From the NCBI GenBank assembly GCA_013215875.1, contig JABSQK010000017.1:1-58898 (forward strand): a DNA stretch of 58,898 nucleotides, in the 5' to 3' direction. How positions within the stretch are numbered: position 1 is the first letter of the stretch; every line of letters starts with the position of its first letter. The stretch comes from Lentisphaeria bacterium. Lineage in GTDB: Bacteria; Verrucomicrobiota; Lentisphaeria; JABSQK01. The notes under the pieces were generated by a model. The model was given only the letters and a program-made list of their open reading frames with translations. It was not told the origin of the DNA and made no database searches. Made by a program: the position numbers and the translations under genes. This document shows positions 47,419 to 56,526 of this stretch, in pieces.

Positions 47419-47778
47419 ATGAAATTTTTAATAAAGCACTGGCGCAAAATTGGTATATTTATATTAATTATAATTTGTGGGATTTCACTCTTCCTTTATA
47501 TAGTGTATAGGGACCATGTGAATGGAAGGTGTAAATGGAACCTTGAAATTATTCACAATGTAAGGGTTAAGTATCATGATGACAATGGTGTTTGGCCGAA
47601 TAAATTGAAAAGCTTAGGAAAAAAAATTGGGCGAATTAATTTAAATTGCTGGAGAGGGGCTTCCCAACAGAGTTATAAATTAGATATAAATGGAGAATTA
47701 TTTTGTTTAAATGATCATTATGGTTGGACATATAGAATTACAAAAAAGGGTGAATTTAAAAAAATAAAAAATGATTAA
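47419..47778 (+). CDS. Small single-pass membrane protein of cassette-like region (4)
   Basis: From the ATG at 47419 the product is 119 aa: N-terminal positive residues, one membrane helix (about 10-31), then a Lys/Asn-rich domain with GVWPNKLKSLGKKIG and two cysteines. A longer in-frame start at 47383 would add 12 residues. The segment around the NGVWPNKL resembles pseudopilin-like C-terminal parts, but the N-terminal prepilin motif is missing. Unknown function. AT-rich. It follows attC-like site 3 after 81 bp. Confidence 0.55.
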   Translation: MKFLIKHWRKIGIFILIIICGISLFLYIVYRDHVNGRCKWNLEIIHNVRVKYHDDNGVWPNKLKSLGKKIGRINLNCWRGASQQSYKLDINGELFCLNDHYGWTYRITKKGEFKKIKND

Positions 47779-47780
47779 AA

Positions 47781-47829
47781 TTATAAGAAGTCGGCCAATC
47801 AGACAAGCCGGAGACTTAAAACGTTATGC
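47781..47829 (+). other. Weak attC-like element 4
   Basis: TTATAAG-AAGTC-GGC can pair with GCC-GGA-GACTT followed by AAAACGTTATGC; the core GTTATGC fits known attC cores with one deviation. The 5' R box has AAG in place of AAC and arms are short. Likely a degenerate site; weak alone but correctly placed after the fourth gene. Confidence 0.3.
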
Positions 47830-48150
47830 AAACCATCAGGAGTCTGAAATGAAACTGAAGAAGATTGCTGGAATTATCTTCACGCAAGAATAATTTTGGA
47901 GTCATTTGTCATTTTTGTGAGATCCCATGCCGGCATTTAAATCCAGCTGAAGAAAACAGTTCCTGTGTTGCGGAAACAAATTGAGCAGTACACTAGCATC
48001 TCTCATGCTTGTACAATCTAATTTATTGTTATATATAATTCTTGGCTAATTTATTCATGTGTGAGTATTGCCTGTTGATTTACGCTTGCATGTCTCTATA
48101 TTTGCCCTTCATTTTTTTATTCATTCGTATTACCAGACAAGGAATCAGCA
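47830..48150. other. 321-bp gap before the ABC-F gene
   Basis: Holds a 14-codon open frame (47849-47893, MKLKKIAGIIFTQE) with a CAGGAG upstream, directly after the GTTATGC core; it may be the broken start of a fifth cassette gene. A 10-bp palindrome ATGCCGGCAT lies at 47927-47936. The ABC-F promoter presumably sits in the AT-rich last 130 bp; no other gene is visible. Confidence 0.35.
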
Positions 48151-49749
48151 ATGATCACAGCATCAAACATCACAATGCGCTACGGGCAACGAACTCTTTT
48201 CGAAGATGTTTCGGTAAAATTTCGCCCCGGGAACCGTTATGGTTTGATCGGTGCGAATGGCTCTGGTAAGTCGACATTTATGAAAATTCTTAGTGGCGAA
48301 TTGACATCGACATCAGGAGATGTTGCGGTAGATACAGACTGTACGCTGGGTTACTTGAGACAGGACCATTACCAATTTGATGAAGAGATGATCATCGATA
48401 CCGTGATGATGGGCAATAAAGTAATTTGGGCACTACATACAGAACGTGAAGAGCTGTATAGCAAGGGTGACCTAAGCGATGAAGAAATGAATCGCATCGG
48501 CGAAATTGAAACTGAGTATGGGGAAGCCGGCGGTTATACCATGGAGCCAGAGGCTGCAAAATTGCTGGTGGGCCTGGGTATTGATGAAAGCAAACATTAC
48601 GAGCCAATGACCTCTCTTGCTGGTGGCTATAAACTTCGGGTATTACTGGCTCAGGTACTTTTTGCAAATCCGGATATACTTCTATTGGACGAACCGACGA
48701 ACCATCTCGACATGGCAAGTATTGACTGGCTGGAAGACTTTTTAAAACGTAATCAGGGTACAGTTATTGTAATCTCTCATGACCGCTATTTTCTCAACTC
48801 TGTTTGTACTCGCATTGCCGATCTGGATTTTCAGGAAATAAGAGAGTTCGCTGGAAATTATGATGATTTTATGATTGCCAATGCAATCGTTCTTGACCAG
48901 CAGCAACGGGACAAGGCAAAAAAAGAAAAGCGGATAGATCAGCTTCAGGGATTTATCAATCGTTTTAGTGCCAATGCCAGTAAAGCGAAACAGGCGACAT
49001 CTCGCCAGAAAGAAATGGATAAAATAAATGTTGGTAAATTGAAACCGAGTTCGAGAGTTTCACCCTATATCCGTTTTGCTCCTATTGTCAAACTTGGGGA
49101 AAAAGTCATTGAAGCTACGGATATTTCTAAGACGTTTGATGAGGCGTTGTTTAAGGATGTATCAATTGAGATAGGCAATGGGGAAAAGATTGCAATCATC
49201 GGTACAAATGGTGTGGGCAAAACCACCTTGATAAGAATACTCATGAAAGAACTCGCTTCAGATAGCGGGACCGAGGTTATTCTTGGTGAAACAGTTCACT
49301 TCGCATATTTTCCGCAGGATGCCAGCGATGTAATTTCCGGTGACGAACCTGCAATAGACTGGCTGTTGCGATTTAAGCCAGATCCTGAATTGCCTGATGA
49401 TGAGGTGCGTTCGATTATGGGCCGTATGCTCTTTCGCGGTAAGGAAGTTGATAAGTCTGTGTCGATACTCAGTGGTGGCGAACGGGCGCGTATGGTTCTT
49501 GGTAAAATGATTCTTGAAGGTGGTAATGTATTGGTTCTTGATGAGCCAACCAACCATCTGGATTTGGAGTCAATTGAGTCATTGAATTACTCACTTGGCC
49601 TTGTAAAAGAGACGGTCATATTTGTCAGCCACGATCGTGAATTTGTAAACAGCCTTGCGACTCGCATAATTGATATACGTGATGGACAAGTCTTTGACTA
49701 TCCTGGTACGCTTGAAGAATATGAATATTGGAAAACCAAGCAGGCATAG
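48151..49749 (+). CDS. ybiT: ABC-F family ATPase, YbiT type
   Basis: A 532-aa soluble tandem-ABC protein without membrane segments. Both ATPase halves show Walker A (GANGSGKST, GTNGVGKTT), signatures (SLAGGYKLRVLLAQ, LSGGERARMVLGK), Walker B (LLLDEPTNHLD twice) and H loops. The inter-domain linker is charged, and the sequence closely follows the YbiT type, including the GFINRFSANASKAKQATSRQKE linker segment. ABC-F proteins act on ribosomes at the E/P site to ease stalled translation. Monocistronic. Confidence 0.93.
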   Translation: MITASNITMRYGQRTLFEDVSVKFRPGNRYGLIGANGSGKSTFMKILSGELTSTSGDVAVDTDCTLGYLRQDHYQFDEEMIIDTVMMGNKVIWALHTEREELYSKGDLSDEEMNRIGEIETEYGEAGGYTMEPEAAKLLVGLGIDESKHYEPMTSLAGGYKLRVLLAQVLFANPDILLLDEPTNHLDMASIDWLEDFLKRNQGTVIVISHDRYFLNSVCTRIADLDFQEIREFAGNYDDFMIANAIVLDQQQRDKAKKEKRIDQLQGFINRFSANASKAKQATSRQKEMDKINVGKLKPSSRVSPYIRFAPIVKLGEKVIEATDISKTFDEALFKDVSIEIGNGEKIAIIGTNGVGKTTLIRILMKELASDSGTEVILGETVHFAYFPQDASDVISGDEPAIDWLLRFKPDPELPDDEVRSIMGRMLFRGKEVDKSVSILSGGERARMVLGKMILEGGNVLVLDEPTNHLDLESIESLNYSLGLVKETVIFVSHDREFVNSLATRIIDIRDGQVFDYPGTLEEYEYWKTKQA

Positions 49750-49794
49750 ATCGTTTTAACAGGAAGATGCTTAGTTTATTAAATGGCAGACTTG

Positions 49795-50817
49795 TTACTC
49801 AAGTGATTCAAGACTGAAAGTGGTGCCCGTCTTATACTTGTCAATATTCTGTCCTAGTTTTTCAAGTTTAGTCCTTTTTGTGAATATTTTTATGACCTTA
49901 TCATTTTCATCTGTAATCACAGCGACGAATGAGTAATATGCATAAACGTTTGAATTCCCCCTAAAGTATCGGGTGTAATTTTGAGAATAAGAATGTTTAA
50001 ATTGAATTTCTTTCGCTACGGGAACTTCAACACTTTTACTGTATGTATTAATGATCTTTAAGCTTTTTCTAGATGTTGTAAGCTCACCTACAACCAATAA
50101 AATAAATGTATAATCGTTGAGTTCAACGGTATTTCTATTCTTAATTTTAACTTCAAGAAAGAAATCATCAGACCAGGTAATATAGCGTCTATATGAAGTC
50201 GCCTTAGCCCCTTTTTTCTTTTTCAAGATAACTTTGAAATCGATTTTTTTGTGAAGATTTACAGGCAGTTCATTCGACTCTTTTTTTGATATGGCCTCTG
50301 CTTTATCCGTTTTGTCTGGTTTTGTTTTCTTGCCGAAAAGAGCAGCGATATCAAAGCGAGTATCAAGCAATTCATAGAGACTTTTATCAAATCCAGAATT
50401 CTCCAGTTTGACCAGTTGAAGAATTACTTTCTGTTCATCCGGTTCAAAAACGTCTGCTAGCTTGGCATTTAGGAGGCAAAGATTACCCCGAGGATCGTCT
50501 TTAATGAGCTTTTTAACTAAAGCGTCATTACGCTTAATGAGATTCGCTAGGAAACGTTTTAAAGTGACGTTGCTTTTGATTTTTTCCGGATTCTCTCCAT
50601 TTTGAATCTGTCGATATGTTGATATGACATTTTCATCTTTCGGATTGATGCACAGGGCATATTTTAAGAGAATTTTTGCTTCTTTACTTTCAGGATTATC
50701 TATAATCTTATTGGCACCAATGATGCCCGCATATTTTCCTAGAGAGATATCAACCTTGTCTGCAAATAATGAATTTGAAAGGACAATGCTTATTGTAAAT
50801 AAACGAAATGCTCTCAT
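49795..50817 (-). CDS. Hypothetical secreted protein, paralogue A
   Basis: A 340-aa protein with a signal peptide ending at FADK (about residue 20). The N-terminal half is helical with TPR-like features (LLKYALCINPKDENV), followed by a KR-rich linker and a beta-rich C-terminal half with repeated KNRNTVELNDYTFILLVVGE. It is a clear paralogue of the next gene; both begin DKxDxxLGKYAGII after the signal. No known family. AGGAG ribosome-binding site before the ATG. Convergent with ybiT. Confidence 0.7.
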   Translation of the reverse strand: MRAFRLFTISIVLSNSLFADKVDISLGKYAGIIGANKIIDNPESKEAKILLKYALCINPKDENVISTYRQIQNGENPEKIKSNVTLKRFLANLIKRNDALVKKLIKDDPRGNLCLLNAKLADVFEPDEQKVILQLVKLENSGFDKSLYELLDTRFDIAALFGKKTKPDKTDKAEAISKKESNELPVNLHKKIDFKVILKKKKGAKATSYRRYITWSDDFFLEVKIKNRNTVELNDYTFILLVVGELTTSRKSLKIINTYSKSVEVPVAKEIQFKHSYSQNYTRYFRGNSNVYAYYSFVAVITDENDKVIKIFTKRTKLEKLGQNIDKYKTGTTFSLESLE

Positions 50818-51044
50818 GAAATAACTCCTGTGATTATCTGAGTTACAAAGTTAAAATAAAAGAATCGGCACTGAATAGCTGATGAACAAGCAACATTTAG
50901 TTAATTTACATATTTTATAAAAAATCAATATTGAAATTAAATTCTTATCTACCTGGATAATACTTGTTAGTTAACTATAACGGACGAATCTGAGTTTTAT
51001 TGTAGTCTATTGCTGAACTATTTTAAGGTCATCAAGAAGTATGA

Positions 51045-52058
51045 CTACTTAAGTGAGTTCAGGTTGAACGTAGTGCCTTTTCCATACTTGCCGAGATTAG
51101 GTGAAATATTTAACAGTATGGTTCGTCTTGAGGCAGATTTGATGACTTTGTCATTTTCATCTGTAATCACAGCCAGGTATGCGTAGTATTCAAATTCTGT
51201 GTTAGAACATCCCGCGTGTTGATGCCATGAATGTGTATAAAAATGCTTTATTTCAACTTGTTTGGCTTTGGTAATTGAAAACTTTTTAGTGTAGGAATCT
51301 ATTATCTTCATGCTTTTCTTTGCAAATGGATGAACCCCCACAGTAAGTACAGTTATCGTGTAATTTTCTATTTCTACAGTATTCCTGTTCTTAATTTTAA
51401 TTTTGTATGACAAGTTATCAGTTTTATCAGAATGGGAATAGTTTCCTTTTTTCTTTTTAAATGAAACGGTAAGATCAATTCTTTTATGAAGGTTATTTGG
51501 CACTTCTTTCGATACAGTTTTTGTTTTACCAGATGTTTTCTTCTTTTTGCCTGCTTTCTTTTTCGCACCGAATAGTGCATCGAGATCAAATTGAGAATCA
51601 AGCAAATCATCTAGTTCACCTTCAAATCCTGCTTTTCCCAGTTTCACTAATTGAAGAATTACGCTACGTTCATCTGGCTTAAAAACTTCAGCTACTTTAA
51701 CATTTAAGAGGCAGAGATAGCCCAGAGGGTCGTCTTTTTTAAGTGTTTTAACCAGGGCCTTATTGCGCTTCAAAAGAGCGTTCAGGAAACTGTCTATTTT
51801 TTTAGTGGTTTTTATTTTACCCGGTTTCATTTTGCGTTGTATTAGCCCTTTTGTTAAGAGGACATTTTCATCATCCGGATTGATGCACAGGGCATATTTT
51901 AATAGAATGAGTGCTTTTTCGTTACTCGCATCTTTTGCGAGCCTATTTGTAGCAATGATACCCGCATATTTTCCTAGTGTTGAGTCTATTTTGTCTGCGA
52001 ATACTGTAGTTGATACGAGTAACCCCAGTAATATTTTGATACGTATTTTCATGTCCAC
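51045..52058 (-). CDS. Hypothetical secreted protein, paralogue B
   Basis: A 337-aa paralogue of the previous gene with the same order: signal peptide (VFADK at about 22), LGKYAGIIATNRL, ALILLKYALCINPDDENV, and a beta-rich end with KNRNTVEIENYTITVLTVGV. The linker is more Lys-rich (KKKAGKKKKTSGKT). The start is GTG at 52058 or, more likely, ATG at 52052. The 227-bp gap to the paralogue suggests separate transcription; it is divergent from yaaA. Function unknown. Confidence 0.7.
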   Translation of the reverse strand: MDMKIRIKILLGLLVSTTVFADKIDSTLGKYAGIIATNRLAKDASNEKALILLKYALCINPDDENVLLTKGLIQRKMKPGKIKTTKKIDSFLNALLKRNKALVKTLKKDDPLGYLCLLNVKVAEVFKPDERSVILQLVKLGKAGFEGELDDLLDSQFDLDALFGAKKKAGKKKKTSGKTKTVSKEVPNNLHKRIDLTVSFKKKKGNYSHSDKTDNLSYKIKIKNRNTVEIENYTITVLTVGVHPFAKKSMKIIDSYTKKFSITKAKQVEIKHFYTHSWHQHAGCSNTEFEYYAYLAVITDENDKVIKSASRRTILLNISPNLGKYGKGTTFNLNSLK

Positions 52059-52187
52059 CCCGGTTTATTGTCCATTAAGATACACAATAATACGGGAAAT
52101 CAACAAAATGCAGTTTCTTTGTTTTGTTTCTTCCTTGATCGTTAGCTAAAAGGAAGCACATTTCTATCTTGATCAGGAGCGAATTAA

Positions 52188-52961
52188 ATGATAGCAGTGT
52201 TATCCCCAGCGAAGTCCCTTGATTTTGAATCGGACATACAAGTAGAAGCAAGTCGTGCGGTATTTCTAAAGGAAAGCAAGCGACTCGGAAGCGACTTAAA
52301 AAAACTAAGTTCAGCAGATTTGCAATCACTGATGAGTATCAGCGAGAAGCTGGCGGATTTAAATGTGGAAAGATTTCAGCAGTTTAAGGTTCCATTTCCA
52401 GCAAATCAAAGCCGTCCGGCTGTCTATGCATTTACTGGCGATGTCTATCTTGGACTAAATATTAAACAATTTAATAAGACTCAAGTTAAGTTTGCTCAAA
52501 AACACATTCGCATTCTATCCGGATTATATGGTATTTTAAAACCCCTTGATGATATCCTGCCTTATCGCCTGGAAATGGGTACAAAGTTTGCCAGTAAAAA
52601 TGCGTCTGACCTTTATGATTTTTGGGGATCTAAAATTAGTGATTCTGTGAATGAAGAGTTGGCGACTCATAAATCAAAACTACTGGTGAATTTGGCCTCA
52701 CAGGAATATTTCAAAGTGTTAGATCCTAAGCGCATCGATGCTGAGTTAATTGAGCCGGTATTTAAAGATTATAAAAACGGGCAGTATAAAATAATCAGTT
52801 TCTTTGCCAAAAAAGCCAGAGGCATGATGGCTGCACATATCATCAAAAATAAGGTGAATAGCATTGACGGGTTGGCGGCATTTTCAGAAGACGGCTATTC
52901 ATTTGACAAAGCAGGGTCTTCTGGCAATAAGTTATTGTTTACCCGCAAACAGGACACGTAA
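52188..52961 (+). CDS. yaaA: Peroxide stress protein YaaA
   Basis: A 257-aa member of the UPF0246/YaaA family, recognised from MIAVLSPAKSLDF at the N-terminus, PAVYAFTGDVYLGL, RILSGLYGILKPLDDILPYRLEMG and the C-terminal FFAKKARGMMAAHIIKNK. YaaA limits intracellular iron damage during peroxide stress and has DNA-binding activity. Its stop is immediately followed by the ATG of the next gene, so the two are co-translated. Confidence 0.95.
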   Translation: MIAVLSPAKSLDFESDIQVEASRAVFLKESKRLGSDLKKLSSADLQSLMSISEKLADLNVERFQQFKVPFPANQSRPAVYAFTGDVYLGLNIKQFNKTQVKFAQKHIRILSGLYGILKPLDDILPYRLEMGTKFASKNASDLYDFWGSKISDSVNEELATHKSKLLVNLASQEYFKVLDPKRIDAELIEPVFKDYKNGQYKIISFFAKKARGMMAAHIIKNKVNSIDGLAAFSEDGYSFDKAGSSGNKLLFTRKQDT

Positions 52962-54368
52962 ATGAGTGATATTTTTGACACGGTAAAAGCGCATGGCCAG
53001 GAACAGTTATTAAACTTTATTGACGAGCTGGATGACATAAGCAAAGCAACGATTCTCGAGCAGATTGAGCGCCTTGACTGGCAGGAGATTCCATCATTAA
53101 TTGAAAATTATGTTTTGCAAAATCCTGACTATAAATTGCCTGAGAACTTAGACCCGGCAGCTTATTACCCATTTCATCCCGAAACAGCTGAGCAACGTGA
53201 AAAATATAGTGAAGCTGAGCGTTGTGGCGCGGATCTCATTAGAGCGGGAAAGCTTGCCTGTTTTACAGTGGCTGGTGGACAGGGAACGCGCCTGGGCCAT
53301 GATGGACCAAAGGGTTCATTTTGTGTATCGCCAATAAAAAATAAAAGCATCTTTCAGCTTTTTGCTGAAACGATTCTTAAGTATTCAGAAATTTATGATA
53401 CCGAGATACCCTGGTATATAATGACCAGCCCCAATAATAATCTGGCGACCATCGACTTCTTTGAAAGCAACGCGTTCTTTGGGCTGAATAAATCCTCGGT
53501 AATATTTTTTATGCAGGGTCAAATGCCAGCGATTGATTTTAGCGGGAAAATGTTGCTATCAGAAAAAGATGGGTTGGCACTTTCTCCGGACGGGCATGGC
53601 GGAAGTTTGCGGGCACTTTACCAGTCTGGTGCTATTAAAGATATGGCAAAACGAGGGGTTGATTATATTTCATATTTTCAGGTCGATAATCCATTGATTC
53701 CCATGGTCGATCCTCTTTTTCTGGGCCTTCATCATCTCGATAGTTCGCAGATGAGCAATCGCATGCTGGCTAAACGTGATCCCTTTGAAAAGCTTGGACT
53801 TTTTTGCATGGTTGATGACAAGATGCAAGTAATTGAATACAGTGATTTGCCCGATGAATATGCCGTGCAAATAGACGAGAATGGAAAGTTGCGTTACATA
53901 TGTGGTAGCCCGGCTATGCATCTAATCGACCGTGAATTCATTGAAGAGCTCAATCAGGGTGGCTTTTCATTACCCTACCACAGGGCAGAGAAAAAAGTTC
54001 CTTACATCGATGCTTCTGGGGCCTGTGTAATTCCAGAAAGTCCCAATGCAGTAAAACTCGAAACCTTTGTTTTTGATGCATTGCCACTGGCATCCAAAGC
54101 ACTCATAATGGAAGCTGACAGGGCGTGTCATTTTGCTCCGGTAAAAAATAAAGAGGGCGAAGATTCACCTGGCAGCTCACGATCAATTATGCAAGAATTG
54201 CATGCATCATGGCTTGCCGAAAAAGGGGTTCGTATTGCCCGCAAAGCGGATGGAAGTTTGGATTGTAAAATAGAAATTTCGCCTCTGAAAGCGGTATGTT
54301 CAAACTGTCTGAACGTGGATGATTTGCCGAATGAAATTAATACGAACGAGGAATTTTATCTCGGATGA
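52962..54368 (+). CDS. UDPGP-type UDP-sugar pyrophosphorylase
   Basis: A 468-aa nucleotidyltransferase of the UDPGP family (UAP1-like). The uridine-binding loop GGQGTRLG is at residues 105-112 with K117 (GPKGSF) as catalytic residue, and FQVDNPL and the C-terminal ETFVFDALPLA are typical of UDP-GlcNAc pyrophosphorylases. Predicted to make UDP-GlcNAc (or another UDP-sugar) from the sugar-1-phosphate and UTP. In most bacteria GlmU does this; presence of the eukaryote-like enzyme is typical for PVC bacteria. Overlaps the next gene by 4 bp. Confidence 0.9.
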   Translation: MSDIFDTVKAHGQEQLLNFIDELDDISKATILEQIERLDWQEIPSLIENYVLQNPDYKLPENLDPAAYYPFHPETAEQREKYSEAERCGADLIRAGKLACFTVAGGQGTRLGHDGPKGSFCVSPIKNKSIFQLFAETILKYSEIYDTEIPWYIMTSPNNNLATIDFFESNAFFGLNKSSVIFFMQGQMPAIDFSGKMLLSEKDGLALSPDGHGGSLRALYQSGAIKDMAKRGVDYISYFQVDNPLIPMVDPLFLGLHHLDSSQMSNRMLAKRDPFEKLGLFCMVDDKMQVIEYSDLPDEYAVQIDENGKLRYICGSPAMHLIDREFIEELNQGGFSLPYHRAEKKVPYIDASGACVIPESPNAVKLETFVFDALPLASKALIMEADRACHFAPVKNKEGEDSPGSSRSIMQELHASWLAEKGVRIARKADGSLDCKIEISPLKAVCSNCLNVDDLPNEINTNEEFYLG

Positions 54369-54688
54369 GTAAATTACGTATACTAAAATACAACATCAAT
54401 GAGCTTGTGATTGACCATGATGCTATCGCCGATAATCTCAATGAAGCTTGTCATCGTAATGGTGTGGATTATAAACTCATCGGAATATTTCAAAATCGCT
54501 GGCAGGTTATCTTCAGTATAGAACCATGCAAAGAAATTTATCATTACAATATCGACTTTTTTATGGGGCCATCTGAAGAAGATATCATTGCCGATATCTA
54601 TAGCCATTGGCAAAGCGACATACAAACTCTGGGTATGATTCGTGTGAACGATGAATACCTCGGTGTTTTTGAGAAGGTTGCTGAGTAG
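54365..54688 (+). CDS. Small hypothetical protein
   Basis: A 107-aa soluble protein with no signal peptide. The pattern LIGIFQNRWQVIFSIEP suggests an alternating alpha/beta fold. No family recognised. It overlaps the pyrophosphorylase stop (ATGA), so it is part of the yaaA-pyrophosphorylase operon. Expression is likely; function not known. Confidence 0.6.
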   Translation: MSKLRILKYNINELVIDHDAIADNLNEACHRNGVDYKLIGIFQNRWQVIFSIEPCKEIYHYNIDFFMGPSEEDIIADIYSHWQSDIQTLGMIRVNDEYLGVFEKVAE

Positions 54689-54793
54689 CAACCATCTAAT
54701 CGTTCACACTTATCCTTGTTTCCAAGCAGAAGCGATTCATGACTTGTATTTTATGCGAATGCTTTCACATTTGATTATTGAAAGGACTTATTA

Positions 54794-56182
54794 ATGACAC
54801 AAAAAAATATTGTAATTTTATTTACCGACGATCAACGATTTGATACGATTCAGGCATTAAATAATCCAGTCATTCAAACACCAAATATCGATGCGCTTGT
54901 TTCTGAAGGATGCACTTTTACCAGGGCGCACATTCCAGGCGGAACATCCGGGGCAATTTGCATGCCAAGCCGAGCCATGCTGCATACAGGCCGGACTCTT
55001 TTTCACCTTGATGACTGTGGTCAATCGATTCCAGATGAGCATCGTATGCTGGGCGAGCACTTGCAGGAGCATGGTTACCAAACATTTGGAACTGGCAAAT
55101 GGCATAATGGGACTGCAGCTTATGCCCGCAGCTTTAATCATGGCGCGGAAATTTTCTTTGGCGGGATGGATGATCACTGGAACGTGCCTGTGCATAATTA
55201 TGATCCCTCTGGTAAATATGAATCACGATTACCCATATGCCCTGATGCATCCAATTCAAACGACGTTATAAATCGCAATGGCGACCATCTCACAGCAGGG
55301 AAGCACAGTAGTGAATTGTTTGCCGAAGCAGCAGCAGAATTCATAACTGGCTATGAAAGTGAGGATCCATTTTTCGTTTATGTTTCTTTTATGGCGCCGC
55401 ATGATCCACGCGTTATGCCAGCGGATTTTTTAAATCTTTACGATGCGGAAACGATTGAACTTCCAGCGAATTTTCTTGGTGCTCATCCCTTTGAGAATGG
55501 AGCATTGCATTGTCGTGATGAAGAACTTGAAGCATTTCCAAGGATGCCGGATAAAATCAAAACACACATTGCTGAATATTATGCGATGATCACTCACCTG
55601 GATGACGAAATAGGAAAAGTAATCTCCGCATTGAAAGAAAGCGGGCAATATGAGAACACGATTATTGTCTTTGCCGGCGACAATGGATTGGCCTTGGGGC
55701 AGCATGGCTTGATGGGTAAGCAAAGCATGTATGAGCATAGCATACGAGTGCCATTGATCTTCAGCGGTCCTGGAATCAAACAAGGACAAAGCGATAGCTA
55801 TTGTTATCTCTTGGATATTTACGCGACCCTCTGTGAACTTGTTGGCATAGAGACCCCTGATACAGTCGATGGAAAAAGTTTAATTAATGCAATAAACTCG
55901 GATGCATCGATTCGTGATGATCTTTACTTTGCTTATGTTAATTCTCAGCGAGCAGTAAAAGACCAGCGCTATAAGCTAATAGAATATGTATGTGAAGGAA
56001 AAAATAATATGAGCCAGCTATTTGATCTTGAAAATGACCCCTGGGAAATGGAAAATTTAATTGATCATCCGGAGCATCAGGAGCGCGTAAAAAAACTGCG
56101 TGAACGATTGTATGACTACGTAAATGAATGGGATGAACAAAAACATCCGTATGGAACAGAATTTTGGGAGGCTATGACATGA
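54794..56182 (+). CDS. Type I (FGly) sulfatase
   Basis: A 462-aa alkaline-phosphatase-fold sulfatase. The metal ligands D12-D13 lie in FTDDQRFD, the formylglycine Cys56 in CMPSRAML, and the further motif TGKWHNG, FAGDNGLALGQHGLMGKQ and the C-terminal RYKLIEY are in place. It needs an FGE-type activating enzyme, not present here. No signal peptide is visible, unlike most PVC sulfatases, so it should act in the cytoplasm on imported sulfated molecules. Overlaps the thioesterase (ATGA). Confidence 0.93.
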   Translation: MTQKNIVILFTDDQRFDTIQALNNPVIQTPNIDALVSEGCTFTRAHIPGGTSGAICMPSRAMLHTGRTLFHLDDCGQSIPDEHRMLGEHLQEHGYQTFGTGKWHNGTAAYARSFNHGAEIFFGGMDDHWNVPVHNYDPSGKYESRLPICPDASNSNDVINRNGDHLTAGKHSSELFAEAAAEFITGYESEDPFFVYVSFMAPHDPRVMPADFLNLYDAETIELPANFLGAHPFENGALHCRDEELEAFPRMPDKIKTHIAEYYAMITHLDDEIGKVISALKESGQYENTIIVFAGDNGLALGQHGLMGKQSMYEHSIRVPLIFSGPGIKQGQSDSYCYLLDIYATLCELVGIETPDTVDGKSLINAINSDASIRDDLYFAYVNSQRAVKDQRYKLIEYVCEGKNNMSQLFDLENDPWEMENLIDHPEHQERVKKLRERLYDYVNEWDEQKHPYGTEFWEAMT

Positions 56183-56526
56183 GCACATTTAAAAATTACA
56201 AACTTATCTTACCGGCACATTTGAATCACTATGGATTTCTCTTTGGTGGTGATCTATTAAAATGGGTCGATGAAGTCGCCTACATTAAGGCAGCATTGGA
56301 CTTCCCGGATTGCAACTTTGTTACTGTTGGCATGAAGGAAGTAGAATTTAAACAATCCGTACGTGATGGTAGCATACTCGAGTTCGAAGTTACTGAGATT
56401 CATAAGGGTGATACCTCAATACAATATGAAGTGAATGTTCGAAATACTAAAAATAACGACCCCATTTTTAGTAATACAATTACCTTTGTTCGTATTGATA
56501 AACAGGGTGAAAAGCAGAAAATTTAG
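56179..56526 (+). CDS. Hotdog-fold acyl-CoA thioesterase
   Basis: A 115-aa YciA-like hotdog protein. The family motif is visible as NHYGFLFGGDLLKWVDEVAY (residues about 16-35) with Asp31 as the likely catalytic acid. The start is the ATG overlapping the sulfatase stop; a longer frame with MGGYD is rejected since it lies inside the sulfatase gene. It is followed at once (no gap) by a hydrolase gene. Confidence 0.85.
   Translation: MSTFKNYKLILPAHLNHYGFLFGGDLLKWVDEVAYIKAALDFPDCNFVTVGMKEVEFKQSVRDGSILEFEVTEIHKGDTSIQYEVNVRNTKNNDPIFSNTITFVRIDKQGEKQKI

Noticed and set aside
47849-47893. 14-codon peptide gene
   Set aside because: Possible ribosome-binding site, but too short and without motif to support; described only as a possible cassette remnant.
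54689-54793. attC-like site before the sulfatase gene
   Set aside because: No ACGTT core and no in-register arms were found.
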